Shown: piece by piece, positions 1-8,464 of the stretch
Layout of the letters: the number at the start of each line of letters is the position of its first letter
Position numbering within the stretch: the stretch's first letter is position 1
Assembly: GCF_000447795.1 (NCBI RefSeq)
Contig: NZ_AUNI01000021.1
Coordinates: forward strand, 310,001-374,000
DNA from: Bacteriovorax sp. Seq25_V
Lineage (GTDB): Bacteria > Bdellovibrionota > Bacteriovoracia > Bacteriovoracales > Bacteriovoracaceae
Length of the DNA: 64,000 nt
Direction of reading: 5' to 3'
Made by a program: the position numbers and the translations under genes
The notes under the pieces: model-generated
Databases searched by the model: none
Seen by the model: only the letters and a program-made list of their open reading frames with translations
Told to the model about the DNA's origin: nothing

Positions 1-1
1 T

Positions 2-781
2 AGACAGATTCCTAGTATTGTACCGGATTTTAAATCACTAAACCTACCAAAGGTTTTAATGGATATGACAGATGTGTCAAATGGACTTATTCTAGTAACT
101 GGACCAACTGGTTCTGGTAAGTCGACAACTCTGGCAGCGCTGATTGATAGATTAAATGAAATCGAAGCTGGGCATATCATTACTTTAGAGGATCCAATCG
201 AATTCGTTCATCCTCATAAGACTTGTATTATGAACCAAAGAGAGATTGGGAGGGATTCACTATCTTTCAAAAATGCACTTAAAGGTCTTTTACGTCAGGA
301 TCCCGATATTGTTCTCGTTGGTGAGATGAGGGACGCCGAAACGATTGAAGCGGCACTTACTATTGCTGAAACTGGCCACTTAGTTTTTGGAACCCTTCAC
401 ACAAACTCATGTGTTCAGACAATTAATAGAATGGTTAACGTTTTCCCTTCAGAGCAACAGGACCAGATTAGAACACTACTATCGTTTGTTCTACAAGGAG
501 TTGTTTCGCAACAGCTCCTTCCAAAATCTTTTAGTCCAGGGCGTGTACTTGGAATGGAGATTTTAAGAACAAATCCTGCGATCAAAAACTTAATTCGTGA
601 AGATAAAATTCATCAGATATATTCTCAGATGCAAGTAGGACAAGATAAGACTGGAATGGTTACAATGAATCAAAGTATTAAAAGACACTTTGATGCGGGT
701 CTGATCGATGCTGAAACAGCTATGTCATATTCAACAAACCCTGAGGAACTTGCACCGCAACTTGGATTAAAAGAAAGGTAG
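2..781 (+). CDS. pilT: PilT, type IV pilus retraction ATPase (5' end outside window)
   Basis: Hexameric cytoplasmic ATPase that powers pilus retraction. The open frame runs back to base 2 with no start, so the N-terminal PAS-like part is lost to the window edge; 259 residues are visible of the usual 340-370. Visible: Walker A GPTGSGKST, Asp box region LEDPIE, Walker B LVGEMRD, His box TGHLVFGTLHTNS, and the C-terminal AIKNLIRE helix, which is a PilT hallmark (AIRNLIRE) and separates it from PilB. The internal ATG at base 59 lies inside the conserved domain and is not the start. pilC follows after 10 bases, so the two are probably co-transcribed. Confidence 0.95.
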   Translation, partial: RQIPSIVPDFKSLNLPKVLMDMTDVSNGLILVTGPTGSGKSTTLAALIDRLNEIEAGHIITLEDPIEFVHPHKTCIMNQREIGRDSLSFKNALKGLLRQDPDIVLVGEMRDAETIEAALTIAETGHLVFGTLHTNSCVQTINRMVNVFPSEQQDQIRTLLSFVLQGVVSQQLLPKSFSPGRVLGMEILRTNPAIKNLIREDKIHQIYSQMQVGQDKTGMVTMNQSIKRHFDAGLIDAETAMSYSTNPEELAPQLGLKER

Positions 782-791
782 GTCGAGTTAG

Positions 792-2003
792 ATGGGACTT
801 TGGAAATGGGAAGGATTAGATAAAAACGGCAAGAGAGCATCTGGTCAAATTGAAGCAACTACTGAAAAAGAAGTACGAAGACTTCTTAGGGGCCAAGGTA
901 ATCGTCCGAAAAAAATTACTCCGCCATCAATTTTAGAATTTGATCTTGGTCAATGGATGGTTGAACAAGGCTTCGCTAGTGCTTTTGGAACAAAAGAGCT
1001 TTCAAACTTTACTAAGCAGCTTGCGATTATGATTAATGCGGGTGTTCCAATTTTACAGGGACTAGAAATTATTTATAAAACAGAGAAAAATGCTGCTCTT
1101 AAAAACGCAATTCAAAGAATTGCAAAAGATGTTCAGGAAGGAAAAACTCTCGCCGAGAGTATGACCAAACAAAAAGGTTTTGATAAACTATACTGCAATC
1201 TTGTAAAAGCTGGTGAAATCGGAGGGATTCTAGATGTCATCTTGAATAAGCTTTCAATTCACTTAGAGAAACAAGAAAAAACAAAGTCACAGATTAAGTC
1301 AGCTATGACCTATCCTTTTATTGTAACAATGATTGGTATTGGGGTCGTGTGGGGCCTTGTAACTTTCGTTGTTCCTCAATTTGTAGGAATGTTAAAAGAT
1401 ACGGGGAAAGATATCCCTGGTATTACACAATTTGTAATGGATGTCAGTGATCTTTGTGTAAACTACTCTGCATATGCTGTACCTATTGTCATTATTGTCC
1501 TTGTATTGATCTCGAGTTGGATAAAAACACCAGCAGGAAAAATTATTTATGATAAATTTGCCATGAAGATCCCTGGGTTTGGTGTTGTTGTAATTAAAGG
1601 AAATTTAAGTTCATTCACGAGAACTCTTGGGACACTACTTTCTGCAGGGGTTTCATTAATAGATGCATTAGAAATTTGTATTGAGACGATAGATAATGGT
1701 GTTATTTCTCGTGATATTGCCGCAGTTAAAAAATCAGTTATTGAAGGGAAAACTTTAACAGAACCACTTCAGAAAATTGATTATTTTCCCGAAATGGTTG
1801 CACAGATGATTAAAGTTGGTGAGCAGACAGGGTCAATTGACCAGATGCTTGACAAGATTGCTGTCGTTTTTGAAGACGAAGTTAATATGGCCGTTGAGTC
1901 TGCGACAAAGTTAATTGAACCTTTAATCCTTGTCGGCCTCGGTGGAACAATTGCTGTCGTTCTTGTCGCTATTTACCTGCCGATGTTCATGAGTGCAGGT
2001 TAA
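792..2003 (+). CDS. pilC: PilC, type IV pilus inner-membrane platform protein
   Basis: Polytopic inner-membrane protein that couples the PilB/PilT motors to pilin addition and removal. It has 403 residues, the normal family length. The two T2SSF repeats are visible, beginning near residues 68 and 270 with the matching signatures ELSNFTKQLAIMINAGVP and LSSFTRTLGTLLSAGVS. Hydrophobic segments lie near residues 170-195, 220-240 and at the C-terminus (LVGLGGTIAVVLVAIYLPMF). It starts with ATG ten bases after pilT. The pilS/pilR two-component genes that sit between pilC and pilA in Myxococcus are absent here. Confidence 0.96.
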   Translation: MGLWKWEGLDKNGKRASGQIEATTEKEVRRLLRGQGNRPKKITPPSILEFDLGQWMVEQGFASAFGTKELSNFTKQLAIMINAGVPILQGLEIIYKTEKNAALKNAIQRIAKDVQEGKTLAESMTKQKGFDKLYCNLVKAGEIGGILDVILNKLSIHLEKQEKTKSQIKSAMTYPFIVTMIGIGVVWGLVTFVVPQFVGMLKDTGKDIPGITQFVMDVSDLCVNYSAYAVPIVIIVLVLISSWIKTPAGKIIYDKFAMKIPGFGVVVIKGNLSSFTRTLGTLLSAGVSLIDALEICIETIDNGVISRDIAAVKKSVIEGKTLTEPLQKIDYFPEMVAQMIKVGEQTGSIDQMLDKIAVVFEDEVNMAVESATKLIEPLILVGLGGTIAVVLVAIYLPMFMSAG

Positions 2004-2131
2004 ATTAATTTTGCCAATTTTAGATGGCACAATTACGGTAAAAACTTCCTTATCTTGTTGAAATTAGGGGGAGCTTTGTGAAAGTTAAGAAATGTTTTAC
2101 TATATAAGCATGTTTTTCCACTTGAATATTT

Positions 2132-2202
2132 AAAAGGTCTTAATCCTTTTTCATACTTTAAATGGAAATAGTTTTTTACCCAAAGTGATCTTAATTCACT
2201 TT
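2132..2202 (+). promoter_or_regulatory. pilA leader with two hairpins sharing one loop
   Basis: Two perfect hairpins precede the pilA ribosome binding site. The first is AAAAGG at 2132-2137 pairing with CCTTTT at 2145-2150. The second is AAAGTGA at 2182-2188 pairing with TCACTTT at 2196-2202. Both have exactly the same seven-base loop, TCTTAAT. The second ends four bases before the AGAAAGGAGA ribosome site. A TATATA box at 2101-2106 could put both in the transcribed leader, but its -35 is weak. A regulatory role is inference. Confidence 0.5.
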
Positions 2203-2220
2203 GTGAGAAAGGAGATTTTT

Positions 2221-2748
2221 ATGAATAAGTTGAGAAATGAGTCCGGCTTTACGCTCGTTGAGCTTATGGTCGTTGTTGCCATCATTGGTATTTTGTCAGC
2301 GGTAGCAATTCCAAATTTTAAGAAGTATCAGGCAAAGTCTAAAACTTCAGAAGCTAAGTTACAACTATCGTCGATGTATACTGCAGAAACTGCGTTACTT
2401 GCAGATTATGATTCGTTTGGATCATGTCTTGGTTTTGCTGGTTACGTAGCACCAGCTGCTGCTAACTATTATGCAGGTGGTATTGGAAGTGACACTGACG
2501 GTAATGCTACTGTTGTTGCAAATGGTGGAACAGGTTGTACTGCAGCTTATACTTTCAATGCAAGAAAAACTACAGGTTCTTCAACACCAGCTGTTTTTGC
2601 TGATGCTAACACTGCATTTGCAACTGGAGCAACTCCAACTGACTTTACTGCTTCAATGGCGGGGAAAATTGGAAGTACAGGTGTGATCAATGCATGGAGT
2701 ATTGATGAGAATAAGGCTTTATCTACGAATAACGCAGGTATCGATTAA
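2221..2748 (+). CDS. pilA: PilA, type IVa major pilin
   Basis: Pilus subunit of 175 residues. It has a short positively charged leader MNKLRNESG, then the PilD cleavage and methylation site G/FTLVEL with the Glu5 equivalent, followed by the hydrophobic N-terminal helix. Two cysteines (near residues 68 and 102) could form one disulfide. The C-terminal half is rich in Gly, Ala and Thr. The ATG at 2221 is chosen because AGAAAGGAGA at 2206-2215 lies just upstream and the leader then has normal length; an upstream in-frame GTG at 2185 would fall inside the leader hairpin. It is followed directly by a terminator. Confidence 0.96.
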   Translation: MNKLRNESGFTLVELMVVVAIIGILSAVAIPNFKKYQAKSKTSEAKLQLSSMYTAETALLADYDSFGSCLGFAGYVAPAAANYYAGGIGSDTDGNATVVANGGTGCTAAYTFNARKTTGSSTPAVFADANTAFATGATPTDFTASMAGKIGSTGVINAWSIDENKALSTNNAGID

Positions 2749-2757
2749 TCAAAACTA

Positions 2758-2786
2758 ATAAGAGGGCTCGAAAGGGCCCTTTTTTA
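2758..2786 (+). terminator. Rho-independent terminator of pilA
   Basis: AGGGC pairs with GCCCT around an eight-base loop, extended by weaker A/T and G/T pairs, then a run of six T. It lies ten bases after the pilA stop and just before the end of the convergent gene. Confidence 0.8.
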
Positions 2787-3527
2787 CTTTGAAAAATTAT
2801 ACCTCTTACCGAAAAAATCAAAATCCTCACAAGACGTTTCATTTCCTTTAAAACATTCGTAATCAATTTCTTTTTTTAGTTCATATAAATTTTTTTCAAC
2901 TCTTTCTTTTAACTGACCATCAGGCATTTTCTGGTATGACGTATAGAGAATCATGAAGCCAAGTTTCTTGTTTTCCTCTTTTATGTGAATTTTAGAGAGA
3001 ATACTTGAAGCAATTTTAAATCGCATGTCGGTATCAAGATTGATCAGTTTTGTGAAATAAGGAATGGCTTTTGGGCACTCTTTTAACTCGAAGCAAAGAT
3101 TGAATCCTGCATTCCAAAGTAAATCAAGAGATGAAGGATAAAATTTTAAACCTTCATTATAAATATCTTCAGCCCCCCTTAAGTCGTTTTTAATGATTGA
3201 TAGATATAAACCACCGTAGAGATAATTTTCAAAGAAATAAGGGTCGAGACTCGAAATTGCTTTAAAGCGATAGAACATCCAGCTTCTATCTTCTTTTGTA
3301 TGATCAATGTCTGACTGTAACATAGTCAACATCCATAAATATGATGAAACTAGTTTCGGAGCACCTAGGGAAATAATTCTTGCAATGTTAGGATTTAAAG
3401 TTAAAGGTTTATCTGTTTTAATGACAGTGTTACTTGGTGTATGATTAAGACTATTAAAACATAAGAAGGACAGTAGCAAGAGTGCTAATAAAATGATTTG
3501 GCCTGAATTGTATTTTAGTTTTATCAT
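2784..3527 (-). CDS. TPR-like protein with N-terminal membrane anchor, pilus locus
   Basis: Protein of 247 residues and unknown function. Residues 9-27 are a hydrophobic signal anchor (IILLALLLLSFLCF). The rest is helical with TPR-like repeats, clearest at residues 95-165 (DPYFFENYLYGGLYLSI, then GAEDIYNEGLKFYPSS and AIPYFTKLINLD). It faces away from pilA and from the ABC transporter genes, with only 23 bases between its start and the ATPase start. In Myxococcus the ABC genes pilH and pilI sit beside a gene of unknown function, pilG; this gene occupies a comparable place, but I cannot show homology. Not a recognised family. Confidence 0.8.
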   Translation of the reverse strand: MIKLKYNSGQIILLALLLLSFLCFNSLNHTPSNTVIKTDKPLTLNPNIARIISLGAPKLVSSYLWMLTMLQSDIDHTKEDRSWMFYRFKAISSLDPYFFENYLYGGLYLSIIKNDLRGAEDIYNEGLKFYPSSLDLLWNAGFNLCFELKECPKAIPYFTKLINLDTDMRFKIASSILSKIHIKEENKKLGFMILYTSYQKMPDGQLKERVEKNLYELKKEIDYECFKGNETSCEDFDFFGKRYNFSK

Positions 3528-3550
3528 ATAATTAATTATAGCTTTAATGT

Positions 3551-4474
3551 GTGAAGGTGGAAAGAGTGTTTGAAGTTAGAAATATTTCAAAAAAATTTAA
3601 GCCAGATTTTTGGAAGAGTGATTTTGTTGCCTTAAAGGATGTATCTTTTAAAGTTGAGAAAGGTGATATCGTTGGTTTTTTAGGAGCCAATGGAGCTGGT
3701 AAGACAACACTTCTAAAAATTGTTCTAGGTTTCATTACAGCAAGTGATGGTGAAATTATTTTTCATGAGAATCTTGGTAAGAGGAAAAATCCTTTCGAGA
3801 AAATTGGTTACATGCCTGAACGCCCATATTATTACGGAAATCTTAATGGAAGGGAATTTCTTGAGTATTGTGGTCAACTTAATAACCTTAAAGATAAGGA
3901 ACTTAAAGTTCAAATAGAGAAATGGACCAAAGTTTTAAAAATTGACTATGCCTTAGATAGAAAAATATCATCCTATTCCAAAGGAATGTTGCAGAGGCTT
4001 GGATTTTCATCTGCGCTACTCCATGATCCATTATTAATTATTTTGGATGAACCTCTTTCTGGCCTTGACCCAATTGGGAGAAAAGACTTTAAAGATATTC
4101 TTGTTGAGTTAAATAAAAAGGGAGTAACCGTTTTCTTCAGTTCTCATATTGTTTCTGATGTTGAAGAAGTTTGTAAACATGTTGTTGTTCTTGAGAAGGG
4201 TGAGCTTATCTTCAGTGGAGAAATAAAAAAAATAATCTCTGACAATAGTGAAGATCATATTCTTATTACTCTCGAAGAGAATGAAAAGATTGAAGAAAAA
4301 TATAAGGCTAAAGTCCAACAGCGAAATGCTGAGGGGGTGAGATATGTTATCGAAGCTGAGAGCAAAAAAAGTTTTATTAAAGATGTTGATGCTCTCGGAG
4401 GAGAAATTATATCTCTGGTTAGAGAAAGAAAGACACTTGAAGAAGTGATTTATAAATTGAGAGATGCAAAGTGA
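3551..4474 (+). CDS. ABC transporter ATP-binding protein (PilH-like by position)
   Basis: Cytoplasmic ATPase subunit of an ABC-2 type exporter, 307 residues. Walker A GANGAGKTT lies near residues 44-52, the ABC signature is the divergent SYSKGMLQR, Walker B and D-loop are LLIILDEPLSGLDP, and the H-loop His is in FFSSHI. About 80 C-terminal residues follow the core. Start choice is open: GTG at 3551 has no ribosome site, whereas GTG at 3566 has AAGGTGG five bases upstream and would give the typical beginning VFEVRNISKKF. It overlaps the permease gene by four bases. Order ATPase-permease-pilD-pilMNOPQ matches Myxococcus pilH-pilI-pilD-pilMNOPQ, where the transporter is needed for pilus biogenesis. 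Confidence 0.92.
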   Translation: MKVERVFEVRNISKKFKPDFWKSDFVALKDVSFKVEKGDIVGFLGANGAGKTTLLKIVLGFITASDGEIIFHENLGKRKNPFEKIGYMPERPYYYGNLNGREFLEYCGQLNNLKDKELKVQIEKWTKVLKIDYALDRKISSYSKGMLQRLGFSSALLHDPLLIILDEPLSGLDPIGRKDFKDILVELNKKGVTVFFSSHIVSDVEEVCKHVVVLEKGELIFSGEIKKIISDNSEDHILITLEENEKIEEKYKAKVQQRNAEGVRYVIEAESKKSFIKDVDALGGEIISLVRERKTLEEVIYKLRDAK

Positions 4475-5238
4475 ATAAAATTTTATTAATTGCAAAATAT
4501 TCATTTCGAGACACTTTAAGAAGTAAGTTAATGATTAATGTTCTATGGGTATCCTTAGGAGTTCTTACTCTTACTTATGTTACCTCAGAGTTTTCTTACG
4601 GAAATGTTAGTAAAGTAGCGCTTGATTTTGGCCTGTCTCTATCTGCACTAGCGACAAGCTTTATCGCTATCTTTGTTGGAGCATCTCTGCTATCAAGTGA
4701 GATTGAAAATCGCACTGCTTATATAACATTGTCTCGTCCTGTTACAAGACAATCATTTATTCTGGGGAAAATTTTAGGAACGTCATTCTTTCTTTTGTTA
4801 AATTCATTGATAATTTCTGCAGTCTCTCTCTTGTGTTTTCTTGGAGTCGGAGGAGAGATCAATCTAGCAATATTTTGGGCCGTATTATTCTCTCTTCTTG
4901 AGGCAATAATATTATTGCTTGTTGTCTTAAATTTCTCTCTGATAACAAATAGAGTTATTAGCGTAATTAATACTCTGGCTGTTTTTATTCTTGGTCATGC
5001 AATACCCTCTGCTTTGAAAATGGGGTTTGTCAAAAGTCGCCCTGAACTTGAGACTCTTTTAAATACATCCACTTATTTTATTCCTAATTTAGATAAGCTC
5101 AATATAAAGAATGAAATTGTGCTAAGTGGTTTACTCGAAAGTTCTGTACTTATAAATGGGGCTGGATATGCACTCTTTTATATCTTATTTTTAATTATTC
5201 TAAGTATACTGATTTTTAATAAGAAGGAATTGAATTAA
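4471..5238 (+). CDS. ABC-2 type transporter permease (PilI-like by position)
   Basis: Integral membrane partner of the preceding ATPase, 255 residues with about six hydrophobic segments (near residues 20-40, 55-75, 105-130, 135-165, 170-185 and 230-250). The motif SSEIENRTAYITLSRPVTR, between the second and third segments, is typical of ABC-2 permeases of the NosY/Ycf38 type. GTG start within GTGA that also holds the ATPase stop, and the stop overlaps the pilD start by one base, so all three are translationally coupled. The substrate is unknown; position suggests a role in pilus biogenesis (inference). Confidence 0.88.
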   Translation: MNKILLIAKYSFRDTLRSKLMINVLWVSLGVLTLTYVTSEFSYGNVSKVALDFGLSLSALATSFIAIFVGASLLSSEIENRTAYITLSRPVTRQSFILGKILGTSFFLLLNSLIISAVSLLCFLGVGGEINLAIFWAVLFSLLEAIILLLVVLNFSLITNRVISVINTLAVFILGHAIPSALKMGFVKSRPELETLLNTSTYFIPNLDKLNIKNEIVLSGLLESSVLINGAGYALFYILFLIILSILIFNKKELN

Positions 5239-6011
5239 TGGAAGTCACTTTTTATAAAACATTTACAACAATCTTTGGACTTCTGGTTGGCTCATTTTTA
5301 AATGTTCTAATTCATAGAATACCTTTAAAAGAAAATTTTGTAATTGATAGGTCTAGATGTCCTAAATGTAATTATCAAATTAAGTGGTATGAAAATCTTC
5401 CTGTTATTAGTTATATATTTCTTCTCGGTAAATGTAGAAATTGTAAGACTTCGATAAGCTTTCGTTATCCACTTGTTGAAATGATAACTGGATTTGTAGC
5501 GTTCTTACTTTTTCCAAAAGTATTAAATTACTCACATGCTGCGTCTTCCTTACTATATTTTTCAATTTTTTGTGCATTGCTTGTACATTTCTTTATTGAT
5601 CTTAAACATAAGATTCTACCTGATGGGATAAATATTTACCTAGGTATCTGCTTCTTTGTTTTGGCGGTAACGAAATATCACTATATGCACTGGTTAGTCG
5701 GTGGTCTTATTGGTTTTTTATTCCCTCTTGGTGTTACATATTTATTTTATATCTTAAGAAATCAAGTAGGACTTGGGGGAGGAGATATAAAACTTTTTGG
5801 TGTTCTAGGTTTATTTCTTGGACCTATCGGAATTATCCACAACATTCTCTTTAGTTGTATTCTGGGTTCTGTTATTGGGTTGCCGTTGATGGCCTTTAAA
5901 ATAATTGATCGGAAAACAGCTGTTCCGTTTGGCCCATTTATTATTATCGTCGCCATCGCTCAGATTTACTTTCCTGAATTTTTCAAGTCGTTCGTCTCAT
6001 TAATTTTCTAA
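5238..6011 (+). CDS. pilD: PilD, type IV prepilin peptidase / N-methyltransferase
   Basis: Inner-membrane bifunctional enzyme that cuts prepilins after the conserved Gly and N-methylates the new Phe1. 257 residues. The N-terminal cytoplasmic zinc-binding block is intact: CPKC near residue 38 and CRNC near residue 65. The two catalytic aspartates of the A24 aspartic protease family are present in IDLKHKILPD and GLGGGDIK. Six to eight transmembrane segments. Start codon overlaps the permease stop (TAATG). PilA in this window is the obvious substrate. Confidence 0.95.
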   Translation: MEVTFYKTFTTIFGLLVGSFLNVLIHRIPLKENFVIDRSRCPKCNYQIKWYENLPVISYIFLLGKCRNCKTSISFRYPLVEMITGFVAFLLFPKVLNYSHAASSLLYFSIFCALLVHFFIDLKHKILPDGINIYLGICFFVLAVTKYHYMHWLVGGLIGFLFPLGVTYLFYILRNQVGLGGGDIKLFGVLGLFLGPIGIIHNILFSCILGSVIGLPLMAFKIIDRKTAVPFGPFIIIVAIAQIYFPEFFKSFVSLIF

Positions 6012-6090
6012 ATTTGCATTAACTTCTTGAAAGAAGGAGAGGATGCAAGTTATACTATAATGAGAAGCATCAAGTTCAAGGAAGAGAATA

Positions 6091-7197
6091 TTGGGTATTA
6101 ATTCAATAAAGGGTGATGAAATTATCGAACTAATCAAAGGATTAGTTGGGGTGAAGAATACCCAAGTTTTAGGACTTGATATTGGCCTAAGTCAGGTCAA
6201 GATAGCTAATGTCGTTCCAACAAGTAACGGTTATAAATTGACGCGTTATGTTTCAAAGCTCTTACCAGAGGCAACTTTAATCGAAGATGAAATTCAAAAA
6301 GAAGATGAGCTAAAGAGTACGCTTGCTGATTGTCTTGATGAAATTGATGGAAAAAATAAGCAGGTTTGCCTTGGTTTATTTGGACCGAACTCTGTTGTTA
6401 GAAAGATTCAACTTCCTGGTGGAACTGAAGAAGAAATTGAAGACCAGGTTCTTTGGGAAGCGGAGCAGTATCTTCCATTCCCAGTAGATGAAAGTAATAT
6501 TGATCAATTCATTATTGGTGAAAATGCCGGTGGTGGTGTTGATGTTGTTGTTGGTGCAGCGAGACAGGATTTACTATTAACATATAAAAGCTTAGTGGAA
6601 GAGGTTGGGGCAAAAGTAAAAATTGTCGACCTCTCTGCGATTGCTTTGAGTAATATTTTTGAATTTACAATGGCTGATGAGATTCAAAGTAATGAAAATT
6701 CATCATGGTTAATTTTAGACCTTGGGGCGCAGAAGACAATTTGTATTATCTATAAAGACGGCATGCCAATGTTTATCAAAGAAATTCAAATTGGTGGCGT
6801 GATGATCACTGAGGAAATACAGAGGCAGCTTGGTGTTAACTATCAAGAAGCTGAAGATTTGAAGACGACTGTTGATGAAAACGGTAATCTCCCTGAGGAA
6901 ATAAGTACAATTATTAGTGATCTTTCAACAAAATTTATTAGTGAAATTAAAAAGGTAATCGAGTTTTATGTGAGTTCGACTTCTGATGACTCACTAATTG
7001 GGTGTTATGTTACCGGGGGATCTGTTCAGTTACCAGGTATTCTTGAGGGAATAACAGAGAGTCTTGGTATTGATGTAAGTATATTAAATCCATTTAGGGT
7101 TCTAGAAGTTGATAAGAGTTTTACAGAAGAAGAGTTGAGCGATATTGCATATACTGGTTGTATTGCTATTGGGCTCGGTATGAGGCAGGTGAAGTAA
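6091..7197 (+). CDS. pilM: PilM, actin-like pilus alignment protein
   Basis: FtsA/actin-fold cytoplasmic ATP-binding protein that binds the N-terminus of PilN and links the motor side to the PilNOP complex. 368 residues. Phosphate-1 motif LGLDIGLSQVK near residues 28-38, phosphate-2 motif LILDLGAQKT near residue 208, and the adenosine motif VTGGSVQLPG near residue 309. The start is TTG at 6091, supported by AAGGAAGAG seven bases upstream; no ATG exists in a suitable place. The pilN start overlaps the stop in TAATG. Confidence 0.94.
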   Translation: MGINSIKGDEIIELIKGLVGVKNTQVLGLDIGLSQVKIANVVPTSNGYKLTRYVSKLLPEATLIEDEIQKEDELKSTLADCLDEIDGKNKQVCLGLFGPNSVVRKIQLPGGTEEEIEDQVLWEAEQYLPFPVDESNIDQFIIGENAGGGVDVVVGAARQDLLLTYKSLVEEVGAKVKIVDLSAIALSNIFEFTMADEIQSNENSSWLILDLGAQKTICIIYKDGMPMFIKEIQIGGVMITEEIQRQLGVNYQEAEDLKTTVDENGNLPEEISTIISDLSTKFISEIKKVIEFYVSSTSDDSLIGCYVTGGSVQLPGILEGITESLGIDVSILNPFRVLEVDKSFTEEELSDIAYTGCIAIGLGMRQVK

Positions 7198-7808
7198 TGA
7201 TTGAAATTAACCTCCTCGAGAAAAAGAAACCCTTTAAGCTCCCCGTTGTTTTAGGTGTCGATCTTAATGAAGTTAATATTAAGCCGATTGTCATCGCATA
7301 TATCTTAACAATCATTGTCGATGCGTATGTGAGACCAGCAATTGGGGAAGATGTAACAGACTTAAAGATGCAGCTAGAATCTTTGAATGCAGAAACAAAG
7401 AAAATTAAAACATTTTTAAATAAAAACAAGAGCCTCGCAGATATGCTTACTGAGTTTGGAAAGCAGATTGAAAAACTTAAAGACAGAGAAAAACAAGTAA
7501 AGACAATTATTGATATGAGAACAAACCCAAAAAACATCGTCTCAGCAATAACAAAAATTATTCCTGAAGACATGTGGTTTGATTCATTTGAGATCAACTC
7601 GAAAAATGAAGTTAAGATCGAAGGTGGAGCCATCTCTTATCGTAGTGTCGGTGAGTTTATTACAAAAGCAAATGAGTTAGAGTTCTTTGGTGGATCAATT
7701 CTTATTAGAAATTCGGTTACAAAAGAAATCACAATTAACTCATCAGAGTATCGTGTTCAAAGTTATTCTCTTGAAGGGAAAGTAACTTCATTTGGTGTGT
7801 TAGAATAA
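7197..7808 (+). CDS. pilN: PilN, type IV pilus assembly protein
   Basis: Inner-membrane protein that pairs with PilO and docks on PilM. 203 residues. It begins MIEINLLEKKK, the conserved INLL motif that sits in the PilM groove, followed by a membrane segment near residues 27-43, a coiled coil near 55-105 and a ferredoxin-like periplasmic domain. ATG at 7197 is chosen because it gives the INLL motif at the N-terminus and the TAATG overlap with pilM. Confidence 0.93.
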   Translation: MIEINLLEKKKPFKLPVVLGVDLNEVNIKPIVIAYILTIIVDAYVRPAIGEDVTDLKMQLESLNAETKKIKTFLNKNKSLADMLTEFGKQIEKLKDREKQVKTIIDMRTNPKNIVSAITKIIPEDMWFDSFEINSKNEVKIEGGAISYRSVGEFITKANELEFFGGSILIRNSVTKEITINSSEYRVQSYSLEGKVTSFGVLE

Positions 7809-8464
7809 TGATTAAAATTATTAATAAAGCATATTTAATTATTATTTTTCTTAGCGTTTGGGGCTTATATCAACGCTATGAAGAAGTTGAAACCGAAAAA
7901 GAAAGCTTCAATGGGCAAATTTCTGCAGTTCAGGCACAACTGAATAAAAGTAAAAGAGACAAAAAGAAAATTGAAGATTTTCTAAAAAATATTGAAATTA
8001 AGAAAGCCGAAGTTGAAGAAGTTGCACTTCAGGTTGAAAAGCTACAAGCAAAGCTACCACAAGAACTGTCTGACTCTGAAACAGTAGGGAAAGTGAGAAA
8101 TATTGCTGATAGGCTGAAGATTAGAGATATTAGAGTGAATCCCGCCGAAGAGGCCGATAAAGGTTTTTATTTCGCGAAAAATTATGAAATTGAAGCAACT
8201 GGAACATACCTCCAATTCTTACTACTCTTAGAAGGGCTCTCCGATTCAGAAAGAATCTTAAACGTGAAAAATATCAAGATAGAAAGAAACGCTACACAGA
8301 GTAAGGGGCGTTACGAGATTATCAAAATAACTGCGATTATTGAAAGTTATAGATACAATCCATCATATCGCGAGAATCGTGGTATTGAGGAAATTGAAAA
8401 GAGATTTGAAGAAGAAGCCAAGAAGAAGGCTGCTCCAGCTAGAAAGAAGAGAGGGAAGTCATAA
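7808..8464 (+). CDS. pilO: PilO, type IV pilus assembly protein
   Basis: Inner-membrane partner of PilN, 218 residues. A membrane anchor at residues 6-21 (YLIIIFLSVWGLY) is followed by a long coiled coil to about residue 88 and a periplasmic domain with the PilO-type stretch YEIEATGTYLQFLLLLEGLS. The C-terminal tail is very basic (KKKAAPARKKRGKS). One-base overlaps on both sides (TAATG) place it firmly in the pilMNOPQ operon. Confidence 0.93.
   Translation: MIKIINKAYLIIIFLSVWGLYQRYEEVETEKESFNGQISAVQAQLNKSKRDKKKIEDFLKNIEIKKAEVEEVALQVEKLQAKLPQELSDSETVGKVRNIADRLKIRDIRVNPAEEADKGFYFAKNYEIEATGTYLQFLLLLEGLSDSERILNVKNIKIERNATQSKGRYEIIKITAIIESYRYNPSYRENRGIEEIEKRFEEEAKKKAAPARKKRGKS

Noticed and set aside
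2022-2040. TGGCAC before pilA as a sigma-54 promoter
   Set aside because: No TTGCA-like -12 element at the required distance.
2471-2686. 71-codon Leu/Gln-rich frame inside pilA
   Set aside because: Shadow of the Thr/Ala/Gly-rich pilA codons in another frame, without ribosome site.
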